A DNA stretch of 64,000 nucleotides, taken from NCBI RefSeq assembly GCF_030268885.1, contig NZ_BSSA01000003.1, positions 248,001 through 312,000 of the forward strand, written 5' to 3'. Positions within the stretch are counted from its first letter, which is position 1, and each line of letters begins with the position of its first letter. The notes beneath the pieces were generated by a model. It made no database searches and was not told where the DNA came from. It saw only the letters and a list, made by a program, of their open reading frames with translations. Made by a program: the position numbers and the translations under genes. This DNA is from Kitasatospora phosalacinea (GTDB lineage: Bacteria; Actinomycetota; Actinomycetes; Streptomycetales; Streptomycetaceae). This document shows positions 19,189 to 27,916 of the stretch, piece after piece.

Positions 19189-19194
19189 TATGCT
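19189..19194 (+). promoter_or_regulatory. -10 box (TATGCT) upstream of the LCP gene
   Basis: TATGCT lies 33 nt before the ATG at 19228, after the rho terminator, leaving room for a short leader with an AG-rich ribosome-binding site. Confidence 0.45.
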
Positions 19195-19227
19195 CGAAAG
19201 GTCGCACTGAGGGCGAAAAGAGGCGAT

Positions 19228-20388
19228 ATGGCCGAGGACACCAAGCACCGCCCCCCGCGCCGCCGCGGGCTGCGGATCGCGCTGTTCGCACTGGCCGGCC
19301 TCGTCCTGGTCGGCGCCGTGCTGGGCGGGCTCGCCTACTGGAAGCTGAACCGGAACATCCGCAGCGTCGACATCTCCGGCCAGCTGGGCACCGCCCGGCC
19401 GCCCGCCTCCACCGGCGGGGCGTTCAACGTGCTGGTGCTGGGCTCCGACTCGCGCTCCGGCGCCAACGGGAACCTGGCGGGCGGCGCGACCGGCGACACC
19501 GCCCGCTCGGACACCGCGATGGTGGTGCACGTCAACCAGGCGCACACCGCCGCCTCGGTGGTCTCGATACCCCGCGACACCCTGGTGCCCCGTCCGGCCT
19601 GCACCGGCACCGACGGCAAGCAGGTCCCGGCGGCCCGCAGCGCGATGTTCAACTCCGCGTACGAGGTCGGTGGCCCGGCCTGCGCGGTGAAGACCGCCGA
19701 GCAGCTCACCGGGATGCGGATGGACCACTTCGTCGAGGTGGACTTCGCCGGGTTCGCCGCGATGATCGACGCGATCGGCGGGGTGGACGTCACCACCACG
19801 GTGGCGATCGACGACCGGGACAGCGGGCTGCACCTGGAACCGGGCGACCACCACCTGGGCGGGCAGCAGGCGCTGGCCTTCGTCCGGACCAGGCACGGCG
19901 TCGGCGACGGCAGCGACCTGGGCCGGATCGAACTGCAGAAGGAGATGGTCCGGGCGATGCTCGGGCAGGTCGGCTCGCTCGGCCTGACCTCCAACCCGGT
20001 GGCGATGTGGAAGCTCGGCGACCAGCTGACCAGCTCGCTGACCACAGACTCCGACCTGGCCTCGGTGAGCGCGCTGGTCGGCATGGCGCAGACGGTCAAG
20101 AAGATCGGCCCCGACCAGCTCACCATGGTCACCCTGCCGGTGGCGTACGCGGTCAGCGACCCCAACCGGGTGGTGCCGAAGGCCCCGGACTCCCAGCAGC
20201 TGTGGGCGGCGCTGCGCGGCGACCGGGCGGTGCCGCAGTCGGTGCTCCAGGAACAGCCGACCAACCCGGCGCAGGCCGACCCGTCCGCGGGTCCGTCCGG
20301 CGGTCCCTCCGGCGGTCCGTCCGCCCCGGCGTCGGCCTCCGCGGCCCGCTCGGCGCGGCCGACCGCGGTGGGCGGGGGAGCGGAATAG
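19228..20388 (+). CDS. LytR-CpsA-Psr (LCP) family glycopolymer transferase
   Basis: The protein has 386 residues. LCP enzymes attach teichoic acid or other phosphopolymers from undecaprenyl carriers to peptidoglycan outside the membrane. A basic N-terminus (RPPRRRGLR) and one membrane helix (about residues 15-36) anchor it, and the LCP domain follows. Conserved segments are LVLGSDSRSG, SIPRDTLVP, FNSAY, and QALAFVRTRHGVGDGSDLGR with the lipid-phosphate-binding Arg residues. The C-terminal 40 residues are Ser/Pro/Gly-rich. A wall role fits the WecA/TagO-type gene at 25.9 kb, although the two are not in one operon. Confidence 0.92.
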   Translation: MAEDTKHRPPRRRGLRIALFALAGLVLVGAVLGGLAYWKLNRNIRSVDISGQLGTARPPASTGGAFNVLVLGSDSRSGANGNLAGGATGDTARSDTAMVVHVNQAHTAASVVSIPRDTLVPRPACTGTDGKQVPAARSAMFNSAYEVGGPACAVKTAEQLTGMRMDHFVEVDFAGFAAMIDAIGGVDVTTTVAIDDRDSGLHLEPGDHHLGGQQALAFVRTRHGVGDGSDLGRIELQKEMVRAMLGQVGSLGLTSNPVAMWKLGDQLTSSLTTDSDLASVSALVGMAQTVKKIGPDQLTMVTLPVAYAVSDPNRVVPKAPDSQQLWAALRGDRAVPQSVLQEQPTNPAQADPSAGPSGGPSGGPSAPASASAARSARPTAVGGGAE

Positions 20389-20512
20389 TCGGATCCGCCT
20401 CCCGGTTTGGGAAGAAGCGGGCAGTGCTGGCACACTGGTCCGTCGGTCCCGGTTCACGAGCGGCTGCCCAGTCCGCCGACCCGGTGCCCTCCCGATCAGC
20501 TAGGAGAATCCC

Positions 20513-20737
20513 TTGAAGTCCAACGTTCACCCGGAGTACGTGCTCACCAAGGTGACCTGCACCTGTGGCAACGAGTTCACCACCCGCTCCACCGAGACCA
20601 GCGGCGAGATCCGCGCCGAGGTCTGCTCGAACTGCCACCCGTTCTACACCGGCAAGCAGAAGATCCTCGACACCGGTGGCCGCGTGGCCCGCTTCGAGGC
20701 CCGCTTCGGCAAGAAGCTCTCCGGCGGCAAGGCCTAG
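20513..20737 (+). CDS. rpmE: 50S ribosomal protein L31 (zinc-binding type)
   Basis: The protein has 74 residues. L31 bridges the ribosomal subunits. The zinc ligands are visible as CTCG and CSNC, so this is the C+ form, which releases zinc under starvation when replaced by a Cys-free paralogue. The start codon is TTG at 20513, preceded by TAGGAG 6 nt upstream; no ATG or GTG fits the family N-terminus MKSNVHPEY. It precedes prfA, from which it is separated by a large hairpin. Confidence 0.96.
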   Translation: MKSNVHPEYVLTKVTCTCGNEFTTRSTETSGEIRAEVCSNCHPFYTGKQKILDTGGRVARFEARFGKKLSGGKA

Positions 20738-20746
20738 CGCTTCCAC

Positions 20747-20800
20747 GGCGCCGGTCTCGGACGTCCCCGTGCTCGTCACGGAGGCGTCCGGGCCGGCGCC
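20747..20800 (+). terminator. Extended hairpin between rpmE and prfA
   Basis: GGCGCCGG (20747-20754) pairs with CCGGCGCC (20793-20800); nested arms CGGACG/CGTCCG and CCGTG/CACGG lengthen the stem. It could terminate part of the rpmE transcripts before prfA. Confidence 0.5.
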
Positions 20801-20857
20801 GTTCGCGTCTCCCCCCTCCAGCACCCCGCGGCACACTCACGGAAGTAGGACAGACCG

Positions 20858-21934
20858 ATGTTCGAGGCAGTCGAAGAGCTCCTCGTCGAGCACGCCGACC
20901 TCGAGAAGAGGCTGGCCGACCCGTCGGTGCACGCCGACCAGGCGAACGCCCGCAAGCTGGCCAAGCGCTACGCCGAGCTGACCCCGATCACCCGGACGTA
21001 CCTGGCCTGGCGGCAGGCCGGCGAGGACATCGCCGCCGCGCGCGAACTCGCCGTCGAGGACCCCGACTTCATCGCGGAGGCGAAGGCGTCCGAGGCCCGC
21101 CAGGAGGAGCTGACCGAGGAGCTGCGGCTGCTGCTGGTGCCGCGCGACCCCAACGACGACAAGGACGTCATCCTGGAGGTCAAGGCGGGCGAGGGCGGCG
21201 AGGAGTCCGCGCTGTTCGCCGGGGACCTGCTGCGGATGTACCTGCGCTACGCCGAGCGGCTGGGCTGGAAGACCGAGATCATCGACGCCAACGAGTCCGA
21301 CCTCGGCGGCTACAAGGACGTCTCGGTCGCCGTGAAGACCAAGGGCAGCACCGAGCCCGGGCAGGGCGTCTGGGCCCGGCTGAAGTACGAGGGCGGCGTG
21401 CACCGGGTGCAGCGGGTGCCCGCGACCGAGTCGCAGGGCCGCATCCACACCTCCGCCGCGGGCGTGCTGGTCACCCCGGAGGCCGAGGAGGTCGAGGTGG
21501 AGATCCACGCCAACGACCTGCGGATCGACGTCTACCGCTCCTCCGGCCCCGGCGGCCAGTCGGTGAACACCACCGACTCCGCGGTCCGGATCACCCACCT
21601 GCCGACCGGTATCGTGGCGTCCTGCCAGAACGAGAAGAGCCAGCTGCAGAACAAGGAGCAGGCGATGCGCATCCTGCGTTCGCGGCTGTTGGCCGCCGCG
21701 CAGGAGGAGGCCGAGCGGGAGGCGTCCGACGCCCGCCGCAGCCAGGTCCGCACCGTGGACCGCTCCGAGCGGATCCGGACGTACAACTTCCCGGAGAACC
21801 GCATCTCCGACCACCGCACCGGCTTCAAGTCGTACAACCTGGACCAGGTGCTGGACGGCGACCTGAACGCGGTGATCCAGTCCTGCGTGGACGCCGACGC
21901 CGCGGCCAAGCTGGCCGCCGCCCAGGAGAACTGA
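20858..21934 (+). CDS. prfA: Peptide chain release factor 1
   Basis: The protein has 358 residues. RF1 reads UAA and UAG stop codons. The codon-reading PxT motif is seen in [10 protein letters not shown], and the GGQ catalytic motif in [11 protein letters not shown], whose Gln is methylated by PrmC, encoded immediately downstream. Length and layout are canonical. The ATG is preceded by GGAAGTAGGA. Confidence 0.97.
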   Translation: MFEAVEELLVEHADLEKRLADPSVHADQANARKLAKRYAELTPITRTYLAWRQAGEDIAAARELAVEDPDFIAEAKASEARQEELTEELRLLLVPRDPNDDKDVILEVKAGEGGEESALFAGDLLRMYLRYAERLGWKTEIIDANESDLGGYKDVSVAVKTKGSTEPGQGVWARLKYEGGVHRVQRVPATESQGRIHTSAAGVLVTPEAEEVEVEIHANDLRIDVYRSSGPGGQSVNTTDSAVRITHLPTGIVASCQNEKSQLQNKEQAMRILRSRLLAAAQEEAEREASDARRSQVRTVDRSERIRTYNFPENRISDHRTGFKSYNLDQVLDGDLNAVIQSCVDADAAAKLAAAQEN

Positions 21935-21952
21935 GCCTAAGGGGCCCGAGGG

Positions 21953-22819
21953 ATGAACCTGCTGCTCGCCGAGGTGGCCCAGGCCACCCAGCGCCTGGCC
22001 GCGGCCGGCGTGCCCTCGCCGCGCTTCGACGCGGAGGAGCTGGCGGCGCACGTCCACGGGGTGAAGCGCAGCCAGTTGCACACCGTGCCGGACGGCGACT
22101 TCGACGCCCGGTACTGGGAGGCGGTCTCCCGCCGCGAGCAGCGCGAGCCGCTGCAGCACATCACCGGGCGGGCGTTCTTCCGCTACCTCGAACTGGAGGT
22201 CGGCCCCGGGGTGTTCGTTCCCCGGCCGGAGACCGAGTCGGTGGTCGAGTGGGCGATAGACGCGGTCCGCGCGATGGACGTGGCCGAGCCGCTGGTGGTC
22301 GACCTGTGCACCGGCTCCGGGGCGATCGCGCTGGCCCTCGCCCAGGAACTGCCCCGCTCCACCGTGCACGCCTTCGAGCTCGACGAGGGCGCCCTGGCCT
22401 ACACCCGGCGCAACGTCGAGGCCAGCCCCGACCGGGCCCGGGTCCACCTGCACCAGGGCGACGCCACCCAGGCGTTCGCCGACGACCGCGGCTGGGACGG
22501 CCGCTTCGACCTGGTGATCAGCAACCCGCCGTACATCCCGCTCACCGAGTGGGAGTACGTCGCCCCCGAGGCCCGCGACCACGACCCGCAGATGTCGCTG
22601 TTCTCCGGCGAGGACGGGCTGGACACCATCCGCGGCATCGAACGCGTCGCGGCCCGGCTGCTGCGGCCCGGCGGCGCGGTGGTGATCGAGCACGCGGACA
22701 CCCAGGGCGGGCAGGTCCCGTGGATCTTCCGCGAGGAGGGCGGCTGGACGGACGCCGCCGACCACCGGGACCTCAACAACCGGCCGCGCTTCACAACGGC
22801 CCGAAGGGTCTCGTTGTGA
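21953..22819 (+). CDS. prmC: Release factor glutamine methyltransferase
   Basis: The protein has 288 residues. PrmC (HemK) methylates the GGQ glutamine of RF1 and RF2 with S-adenosylmethionine. A helical N-terminal domain is followed by the Rossmann methyltransferase domain: VVDLCTGSGAIALALA binds the cofactor and SNPPYIPL is the NPPY substrate motif. It starts 18 nt after prfA, so the pair is co-transcribed. The oddity is the C-terminus: the last codons (TTARRVSL, then TGA) are repeated twice more downstream in tandem. This is described separately. Confidence 0.96.
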   Translation: MNLLLAEVAQATQRLAAAGVPSPRFDAEELAAHVHGVKRSQLHTVPDGDFDARYWEAVSRREQREPLQHITGRAFFRYLELEVGPGVFVPRPETESVVEWAIDAVRAMDVAEPLVVDLCTGSGAIALALAQELPRSTVHAFELDEGALAYTRRNVEASPDRARVHLHQGDATQAFADDRGWDGRFDLVISNPPYIPLTEWEYVAPEARDHDPQMSLFSGEDGLDTIRGIERVAARLLRPGGAVVIEHADTQGGQVPWIFREEGGWTDAADHRDLNNRPRFTTARRVSL

Positions 22820-22860
22820 ACATCGAGCACAGCACGACGGCCCGAAGGGTCTCGTTGTGA
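22816..22860 (+). CDS. Candidate mini-ORF 1 after prmC (14 aa)
   Basis: GTG overlaps the prmC stop as GTGA. It encodes VNIEHSTTARRVSL followed by TGA (the initiator GTG would be read as Met). No ribosome-binding site of its own is evident, so translation would need coupling to prmC. The peptide repeats the PrmC C-terminus. Confidence 0.3.
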   Translation: MNIEHSTTARRVSL

Positions 22861-22901
22861 ACACCGAGCACAGCACGACGGCCAGGCGTGTTTCGCTGTA
22901 G
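22857..22901 (+). CDS. Candidate mini-ORF 2 after prmC (14 aa)
   Basis: GTG overlaps the stop of mini-ORF 1 as GTGA. It encodes VNTEHSTTARRVSL followed by TAG. The last octapeptide is identical to the previous two copies, although five of its eight codons or their flanks differ synonymously. Confidence 0.3.
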   Translation: MNTEHSTTARRVSL

Positions 22902-22969
22902 GCACCGCCCCGCCGTGAGCACGGCCTCGCTGTACGTACCACTGACACCACCGGAAGGGGAATGCTCCG

Positions 22970-23617
22970 ATGAGCCGCCGATACGACTGCTCCGACGCCC
23001 AGGACCGCGCGAGCGGGCTGCGTGAGGCCGCCACGGCGATCCGCCGCGGGGAGCTGGTGGTGGTGCCGACCGACACCGTGTACGGCATCGCCGCGGACGC
23101 CTTCTCGCCGGAGGCGGTCGGCGCGCTGCTGGCGGCCAAGGGCCGGGGGCGGAACATGCCCTCGCCGGTGCTGGTCGGGTCGCCGACCACGCTGCACGGG
23201 CTGGTCACCGACTTCTCCGAGCAGGCCTGGGAGCTGGTGGACGCGTTCTGGCCGGGCGGCCTGACCCTGGTGGCGCGCCACCAGCCGTCGCTGCGTTGGG
23301 ACTTGGGCGAGACCCGGGGCACCGTCGCGGTCCGGATGCCGCTGCACCCGGTCGTCCTGGAGCTGCTGAACGCCACCGGCCCGCTCGCGGTCTCCTCCGG
23401 CAACAAGACCGGCGGCCCGTCCCCGTCCACCTGCGACGAGGCCCAGGCGCAGCTCGGTGACGCGGTCTCGATCTACCTGGACGGCGGCACGGCCGACTAC
23501 GGCACGCCCTCCACCATCGTCGACGTCACCGGCAAGGTGCCGGTGGTGCTGCGGGCGGGCGCGATCAGCGTCGAGCAGCTGAGGGAGGTCGTTCCGGACG
23601 TGGAGGCCGGCAGTTGA
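22970..23617 (+). CDS. L-threonylcarbamoyladenylate synthase (Sua5/YrdC/YciO)
   Basis: The protein has 215 residues. It makes threonylcarbamoyl-AMP from threonine, bicarbonate and ATP for the t6A modification of tRNAs reading ANN codons. Conserved segments are VVPTDTVYGIAADA, the KGR loop (AAKGRGRNMPSPVLV), TLVARH, RMPLHP and SSGNKTGG. It is the short form without a C-terminal Sua5 domain. GGAAGGGG precedes the ATG. Its stop overlaps the start of the phosphatase gene (TTGA), so the two are translationally coupled. Confidence 0.94.
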   Translation: MSRRYDCSDAQDRASGLREAATAIRRGELVVVPTDTVYGIAADAFSPEAVGALLAAKGRGRNMPSPVLVGSPTTLHGLVTDFSEQAWELVDAFWPGGLTLVARHQPSLRWDLGETRGTVAVRMPLHPVVLELLNATGPLAVSSGNKTGGPSPSTCDEAQAQLGDAVSIYLDGGTADYGTPSTIVDVTGKVPVVLRAGAISVEQLREVVPDVEAGS

Positions 23618-24288
23618 CCGCCGCCGCCCCGTCGTACGGAGCGGGGAGCGCCCTGGCACCCTTCGCGGAGCCGGGGCCGCTCCCGCTGGACACCTTCCGG
23701 ATCCTGTTCGTCTGCACCGGCAACATCTGCCGCTCCCCGATCGCCGAGCGGTTGGCCCGGCTGGAGCTGGACTCCCGGCTCGGCGTGCGCACCGGCCGCC
23801 GGATCGTGGTGGAGAGCGCCGGGACGTGGGGCCACGAGGGGGCCCCGATGGAGGCGCACGCGGCGACGGTGCTCGGCGAGTACGGCGCGGACAGCGCGGG
23901 CTTCGCCGGCCGGGAGCTGCTGGACGAGCACGTGATCGACGCCGACCTGGTGCTGACCGCGACCCTGGACCACCGGGCGCAGGTCATCTCGATGGGGCAC
24001 GCAGCGGGGCTGCGCACCTTCACGATCAAGGAGTTCACCCGTCTGGTGCAAAGGGTCGACCCGCGCACCCTGCCGGACCCGCGGGACGGCGCGCGGCTGA
24101 CCGAACGCGCCCGCGCACTGGTCCGCTCGGCCGCCGCCCTGCGGGGCTGGCTGCTGGCCTCCGCGCCCGAGTTCGACGAGCTGAGGGACCCTTACGGAGC
24201 CCCGATCGGGATGTTCCGCAACTGCGGCGAGGAGATATTCGACGCGCTGGACCCGGTGGTGACCGCACTGACGGGTGTGCCCCGCTGA
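23614..24288 (+). CDS. Low-molecular-weight protein-tyrosine phosphatase family
   Basis: The protein has 224 residues, longer than the usual 150-165 because of about 28 N-terminal residues and a C-terminal extension. The P-loop CxxxxxR is seen as CTGNICRSP (Cys nucleophile, Arg phosphate binder), and a DPR segment near residue 150 could carry the general-acid Asp. These enzymes dephosphorylate tyrosine-kinase or arginine-kinase targets; the substrate here is unknown. The start is TTG 23614, overlapping the stop of the upstream gene. No ATG or GTG lies before the P-loop. Confidence 0.85.
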   Translation: MTAAAPSYGAGSALAPFAEPGPLPLDTFRILFVCTGNICRSPIAERLARLELDSRLGVRTGRRIVVESAGTWGHEGAPMEAHAATVLGEYGADSAGFAGRELLDEHVIDADLVLTATLDHRAQVISMGHAAGLRTFTIKEFTRLVQRVDPRTLPDPRDGARLTERARALVRSAAALRGWLLASAPEFDELRDPYGAPIGMFRNCGEEIFDALDPVVTALTGVPR

Positions 24289-24410
24289 GTTGAGCGCCCT
24301 CCACTAAAGTTTCCGTGGGGGATTTGTGAAGAATGCGTGCGCAGGCGGTGGTGGCAACCGGAAAGGCGCAAGCCCGCGCGTGCGGGCGGGCCGGGCGGCG
24401 GGGGCCGACC

Positions 24411-24416
24411 TACGCT
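24411..24416 (+). promoter_or_regulatory. -10 box (TACGCT) upstream of the SHMT-like gene
   Basis: TACGCT lies 38 nt before the ATG at 24455, in a 166-bp gap after the phosphatase gene. No clear -35 is seen. Confidence 0.35.
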
Positions 24417-24454
24417 GGGGGAACCTGCCCGCCACCGCAGCCTGGAGCCGCACC

Positions 24455-25717
24455 ATGACGGTCGCCGACGCCCCGCTCACCCACTGGGAGGCCGCCGAGG
24501 CCCTGCGCACGGCCGACCCGCTGATCGCCGACCTGCTCACCGCCGAGGCCGAACGCCGGGCCGGGAGCCTGCAACTGCTCGCCGGGGAGAACCTGGCCAC
24601 CCCCGCCGTGCTGGCCGCGCTCACCGGCCCGCTGGTCGACAAGTACGCCGAGGGCTACCCCGGCCGCCGCCACCACACCGGCTGCGGACCCGCCGACACC
24701 GTGGAGCTGCTGGCGGTCGACCGGGCCCGCGAACTCTTCGCCGCCCCGCACGCCAACGTCCAGCCCCGCTCCGCGACTTCGGCGATGCTGGCGGCCTACG
24801 CGGCCCTGCTGCGACCGGACGACGCGGTGCTCGCGATGTCGCTGGAGCACGGCGGCCACCTGAGCGCCGGGTCGCGCGCCAACTTCTCCGGCCGCTGGTT
24901 CCGCTTCCACGGCTACGGGGTGCGCGCCGACGACGGCCGGATCGACCTCGACCAGGTCCGCGCGCTGGCCCGCGAGCACCGCCCGAAGGCGATCGTGGCG
25001 GGCGGCATCTCCTACCCGCGGCACGTCGACTGGGCCGCCTTCCGGGAGATCGCCGACGAGGTCGACGCCTACCTGATCGCCGCCGCCGGGCAGACCGCTG
25101 GCCTGGTCGCGGCCGGCGCGGCGCCCTCCCCGGTGCCGCACGCGGACGTCACCGTGGCCGCCACCCACAAGCTGCTGCGCGGCCCGCGCGGCGGGCTGCT
25201 GCTGTGCACCGCCGAACTGGCCGACCGGATCGACCGGGCGGTGTTCCCGTTCAGCCAGGGCGGCGCGGCGATGCACGAGGTGGCCGCCAAGGCGGTGGCG
25301 CTGGCCCAGGCCGCCACTCCCGCGTACACCGGCTACGTCCGCCGGGCGGTCGCCGGGGCGCGGGCGCTGGCCGCCGAACTGGCCGCGGCCGGGGCGCCGC
25401 CGCTCACCGGCGGCACCGACACCCACCTGGTGACCGCCTCGGTCGCCCCACTCGGCCTGACCGGCGTGGAGGCCGAACGCCGGTGCGCCGCCGTCGGACT
25501 GATGCTCGGCCGCTGCGCCCTCCCGTACGACCCGGCGCCGCCCACCGAGACCTCCGGGATCCGGCTGGGCACCGGGGCCTGCGCGGCCCAGGGGATGGGG
25601 GAGGCGGAGCTCGCCGAGGTCGGTGCCCTGCTGGGACGGGTGCTGGGCGGGGCGGCGGCCGAACCGGTGCGGCGGCGGGTGCGGGAGCTGGCCCGGGCGT
25701 TCGCCGGGCGGGGCTGA
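24455..25717 (+). CDS. Serine hydroxymethyltransferase-family paralogue with altered active site
   Basis: The protein has 420 residues and aligns along its whole length with bacterial GlyA. The PLP Lys (residue 239, ATHKLLRGPRGG), EGYPG, HGGHL and the carboxylate-binding Arg (SGIRLGT) are kept. Several residues essential in canonical SHMT differ. The Asp of the D-M-A-H motif that pairs with the PLP ring nitrogen is Ala210, the His of that motif is Gln213, the YY pair after YPGKR is His73-His74, and the phosphate loop SGS is SAT. It is therefore unlikely to be an ordinary SHMT. The ATG at 24455 follows a CTGGAG site. It lies between the phosphatase and the WecA-type gene, its usual streptomycete neighbours. 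Confidence 0.85.
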   Translation: MTVADAPLTHWEAAEALRTADPLIADLLTAEAERRAGSLQLLAGENLATPAVLAALTGPLVDKYAEGYPGRRHHTGCGPADTVELLAVDRARELFAAPHANVQPRSATSAMLAAYAALLRPDDAVLAMSLEHGGHLSAGSRANFSGRWFRFHGYGVRADDGRIDLDQVRALAREHRPKAIVAGGISYPRHVDWAAFREIADEVDAYLIAAAGQTAGLVAAGAAPSPVPHADVTVAATHKLLRGPRGGLLLCTAELADRIDRAVFPFSQGGAAMHEVAAKAVALAQAATPAYTGYVRRAVAGARALAAELAAAGAPPLTGGTDTHLVTASVAPLGLTGVEAERRCAAVGLMLGRCALPYDPAPPTETSGIRLGTGACAAQGMGEAELAEVGALLGRVLGGAAAEPVRRRVRELARAFAGRG

Positions 25718-25889
25718 GCGTCCGGACGGGCCCGCGTCCGGCCGGTCCTCCGTCCGGGGAGAACCGCGATGCGGGGGCACGGCGTCGGAGTCAATAAGGT
25801 GTGCTCCGTGGCGACGCACCTCGAACCCCGAACCAGCGCGGGAGTACCCTGCGTACTCGTCCGTCCGAGCGCGACCCTGGAGGCCGGTG

Positions 25890-27218
25890 GTGCGTGAGTA
25901 TCTGCTGGTCATGTTCGTCTCGGCGGCGGTGACCTACCTGCTGGTCAGTCCGGTGCGGAAGTTCGCCATCGCGGCCGGGGCGATGCCCGCCGTCCGGGCG
26001 CGCGACGTGCACCGCGAGCCCACGCCGCGGCTCGGCGGCATCGCGATGTTCGGCGGCCTGCTGGCCGGCCTGCTCGCCGCGTCCCAACTCTCCGGCCTGG
26101 GCCGGATGTTCGTGCAGAGCGCGGACATCAAGGCGCTGCTCTCCGGGGCCGGGATCATGTTCGTGCTGGGCGTCCTGGACGACAAGTGGGGCGTGGACGC
26201 GCTGGTGAAGCTCGGCGGCCAGATGATCGCCGCGGGCGTGATGGTCTGGCAGGGCGTCACGGTGATCTCCATCCCGGTGCCCGGCTACGGGACCGTCCCG
26301 ACCACGCCCACCCAGGGCATGCTGATCTCGGTCGTGCTGGTGGTCGTCATGGTCAACGCGGTGAACTTCATCGACGGCCTGGACGGCCTGGCCGCGGGCA
26401 TGGTCTGCATCGCCGCGATGGCCTTCTTCCTCTACTCGTACCGGCTCTGGCTCGGCTACGGGATCAACGACGCCGCGCCCGCCGCGCTGTTCACCGCCGT
26501 GCTGATCGGCATGTGCCTGGGCTTCCTGCCGCACAACCTGCACCCGGCGCGGATCTTCATGGGCGACTCCGGCTCGATGATGCTCGGCCTGATGCTGGCC
26601 GTCGCCGCGATCTCCATCACCGGCCGCGTCGACCCCGACCTGGTCACCGCGCAGACCGGTTCGCAGACCACCGCGATCCACGCCCTGGTGCCGATCTACA
26701 TCCCGCTGATCCTGCCGCTGACGGTGATCGCGCTGCCGCTGGCCGACCTGCTGCTGGCCGTGGTGCGCCGCACCTGGGCGGGCAGGTCGCCGTTCGCCGC
26801 GGACAAGCAGCACCTGCACCACCGGCTGCTGGAGGTCGGGCACTCGCACAGCCGGGCCGTGCTGATCATGTACTTCTGGGCCGCGCTGATCGCCTTCGGC
26901 ACCGTCGCGGTGTCGGTCACCAACACCGGCCGCGCGGTGATCCTGTCGATGGCGGGCCTGTGCCTGGTCGGCCTCGCGGTGCTGCTGATGCCGCGCTTCA
27001 AGCCGCGTGCGCCCAAGGCCGTGCAGCCCTTCGTCCCGCCCCGCTACCGGGACGGCGAGGGGGCCGGCGAGGAGGCGGACGCGGTGGCGGCGGCCGGGGA
27101 GGGCGCGGGCGGCGGGACGCCCGCGATGGCCGAGCTGTCGGCCGAGGACAAGGCCCTGCTGGGGCGGATGGGCACCGGCGCGACGGCGGTCGGGCCGCGC
27201 GGCGAGCGGCGGTCCTGA
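25890..27218 (+). CDS. Undecaprenyl-phosphate sugar-1-phosphate transferase (WecA/TagO/MraY family)
   Basis: The protein has 442 residues with about ten membrane segments. It should move GlcNAc-1-phosphate or a similar sugar phosphate from UDP-sugar to undecaprenyl phosphate, starting wall-polymer synthesis. Family motifs are GVLDDKWG, NAVNFIDGLDGLAAG, FMGDSGSM and HLHHRLLEVGHS. A hydrophilic Gly/Ala/Glu tail of about 60 residues follows the last helix. Two GTG codons lie side by side; GTG 25890 is 6 nt from GGAGG and was chosen. It is the conserved neighbour of the atp operon. Confidence 0.93.
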   Translation: MREYLLVMFVSAAVTYLLVSPVRKFAIAAGAMPAVRARDVHREPTPRLGGIAMFGGLLAGLLAASQLSGLGRMFVQSADIKALLSGAGIMFVLGVLDDKWGVDALVKLGGQMIAAGVMVWQGVTVISIPVPGYGTVPTTPTQGMLISVVLVVVMVNAVNFIDGLDGLAAGMVCIAAMAFFLYSYRLWLGYGINDAAPAALFTAVLIGMCLGFLPHNLHPARIFMGDSGSMMLGLMLAVAAISITGRVDPDLVTAQTGSQTTAIHALVPIYIPLILPLTVIALPLADLLLAVVRRTWAGRSPFAADKQHLHHRLLEVGHSHSRAVLIMYFWAALIAFGTVAVSVTNTGRAVILSMAGLCLVGLAVLLMPRFKPRAPKAVQPFVPPRYRDGEGAGEEADAVAAAGEGAGGGTPAMAELSAEDKALLGRMGTGATAVGPRGERRS

Positions 27219-27490
27219 CGGGAGGTCAACCCCGGTTGGGCCGTTCGGCGGCACTCGTGGGCCCTCCGTGTGACAGGTACCACACGTTCATGGTAAAGCT
27301 CTCATCAAATAGTTTGTGATACCGTTCACGAGTACCGAGAACACGCCGAAAGACCTGACAGGTGGAGGACTTCCGTCCCCGGTCGGTCTCCCTCGACGGG
27401 CTCGCCGTTCAGTCGGCTGTCCGCGGCGAGGTCCTCGCACCCCCGTGTGTCTCTGCCCCCCGTTTCCGACATGCCGCCGGAGTTGCCGAC
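27219..27490 (+). promoter_or_regulatory. Upstream region of the atp operon
   Basis: A 272-bp gap with an unusually AT-rich stretch at about 27276-27330. TGATAC (27317-27322) is a candidate -10; no strong -35 is seen. No gene is visible. The stretch probably contains the main atp promoter. Confidence 0.4.
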
Positions 27491-27913
27491 ATGCCGTCCC
27501 ACGACGCCCGGATCCTCCGTGGCGCCGCAATCCCCACTGCGGTCGCCGGAGTGGTCGCCATGGCGGCCTCCTTCGCCGCCGCCGGAGGGAAGGGCCTGCT
27601 CGGCGCCCTGCTCGCGACCGTGGTCGTGATCGCCTTCTTCGCGGTCGGCCAGGTCGCGCTCGACCGGCTGGGCCGGAACAACCCGCAGATGCTGATGCCG
27701 ATCGCGATGCTGGTCTACACCACTCAGATCCTGGTGATCGGCATCCTGCTCGCGGTGGCCAAGCACCTCACCTTCTTCGACCACAAGGTCTTCGGGTTCA
27801 CGCTGCTCGGCCTGGTGATCATCTGGATGGGCTTCCAGGTGCGGGGCTGGCTCAAGGCCAAGACCTTCTACGTGGAACCCGACGGCAAGCCGAAATCAGG
27901 GCGTCAACCGTGA
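27491..27913 (+). CDS. atpI: ATP synthase protein I
   Basis: The protein has 140 residues with about four hydrophobic helices. AtpI helps assemble the c-ring and sits first in most bacterial atp operons. The ATG at 27491 (MPSHDARILRG) matches streptomycete AtpI N-termini; the frame is open further upstream, but that part does not look like this family. A strong hairpin follows within 4 nt of the stop codon. Confidence 0.85.
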   Translation: MPSHDARILRGAAIPTAVAGVVAMAASFAAAGGKGLLGALLATVVVIAFFAVGQVALDRLGRNNPQMLMPIAMLVYTTQILVIGILLAVAKHLTFFDHKVFGFTLLGLVIIWMGFQVRGWLKAKTFYVEPDGKPKSGRQP

Positions 27914-27916
27914 GCG

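Larger units (their letters stand above)
22793..22901 (+). repeat. 41-bp tandem repeat spanning the prmC stop codon
   Basis: Three copies of a unit with period 41 bp: GGCC at 22798, 22839 and 22880 marks equivalent positions. Copies one and two are almost identical. Copy three keeps the encoded peptide TTARRVSL and a stop, but uses other codons (AGG CGT GTT ... CTG TAG instead of CGA AGG GTC ... TTG TGA). Because 41 is not a multiple of three, each copy restarts in a new frame. Confidence 0.9.
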
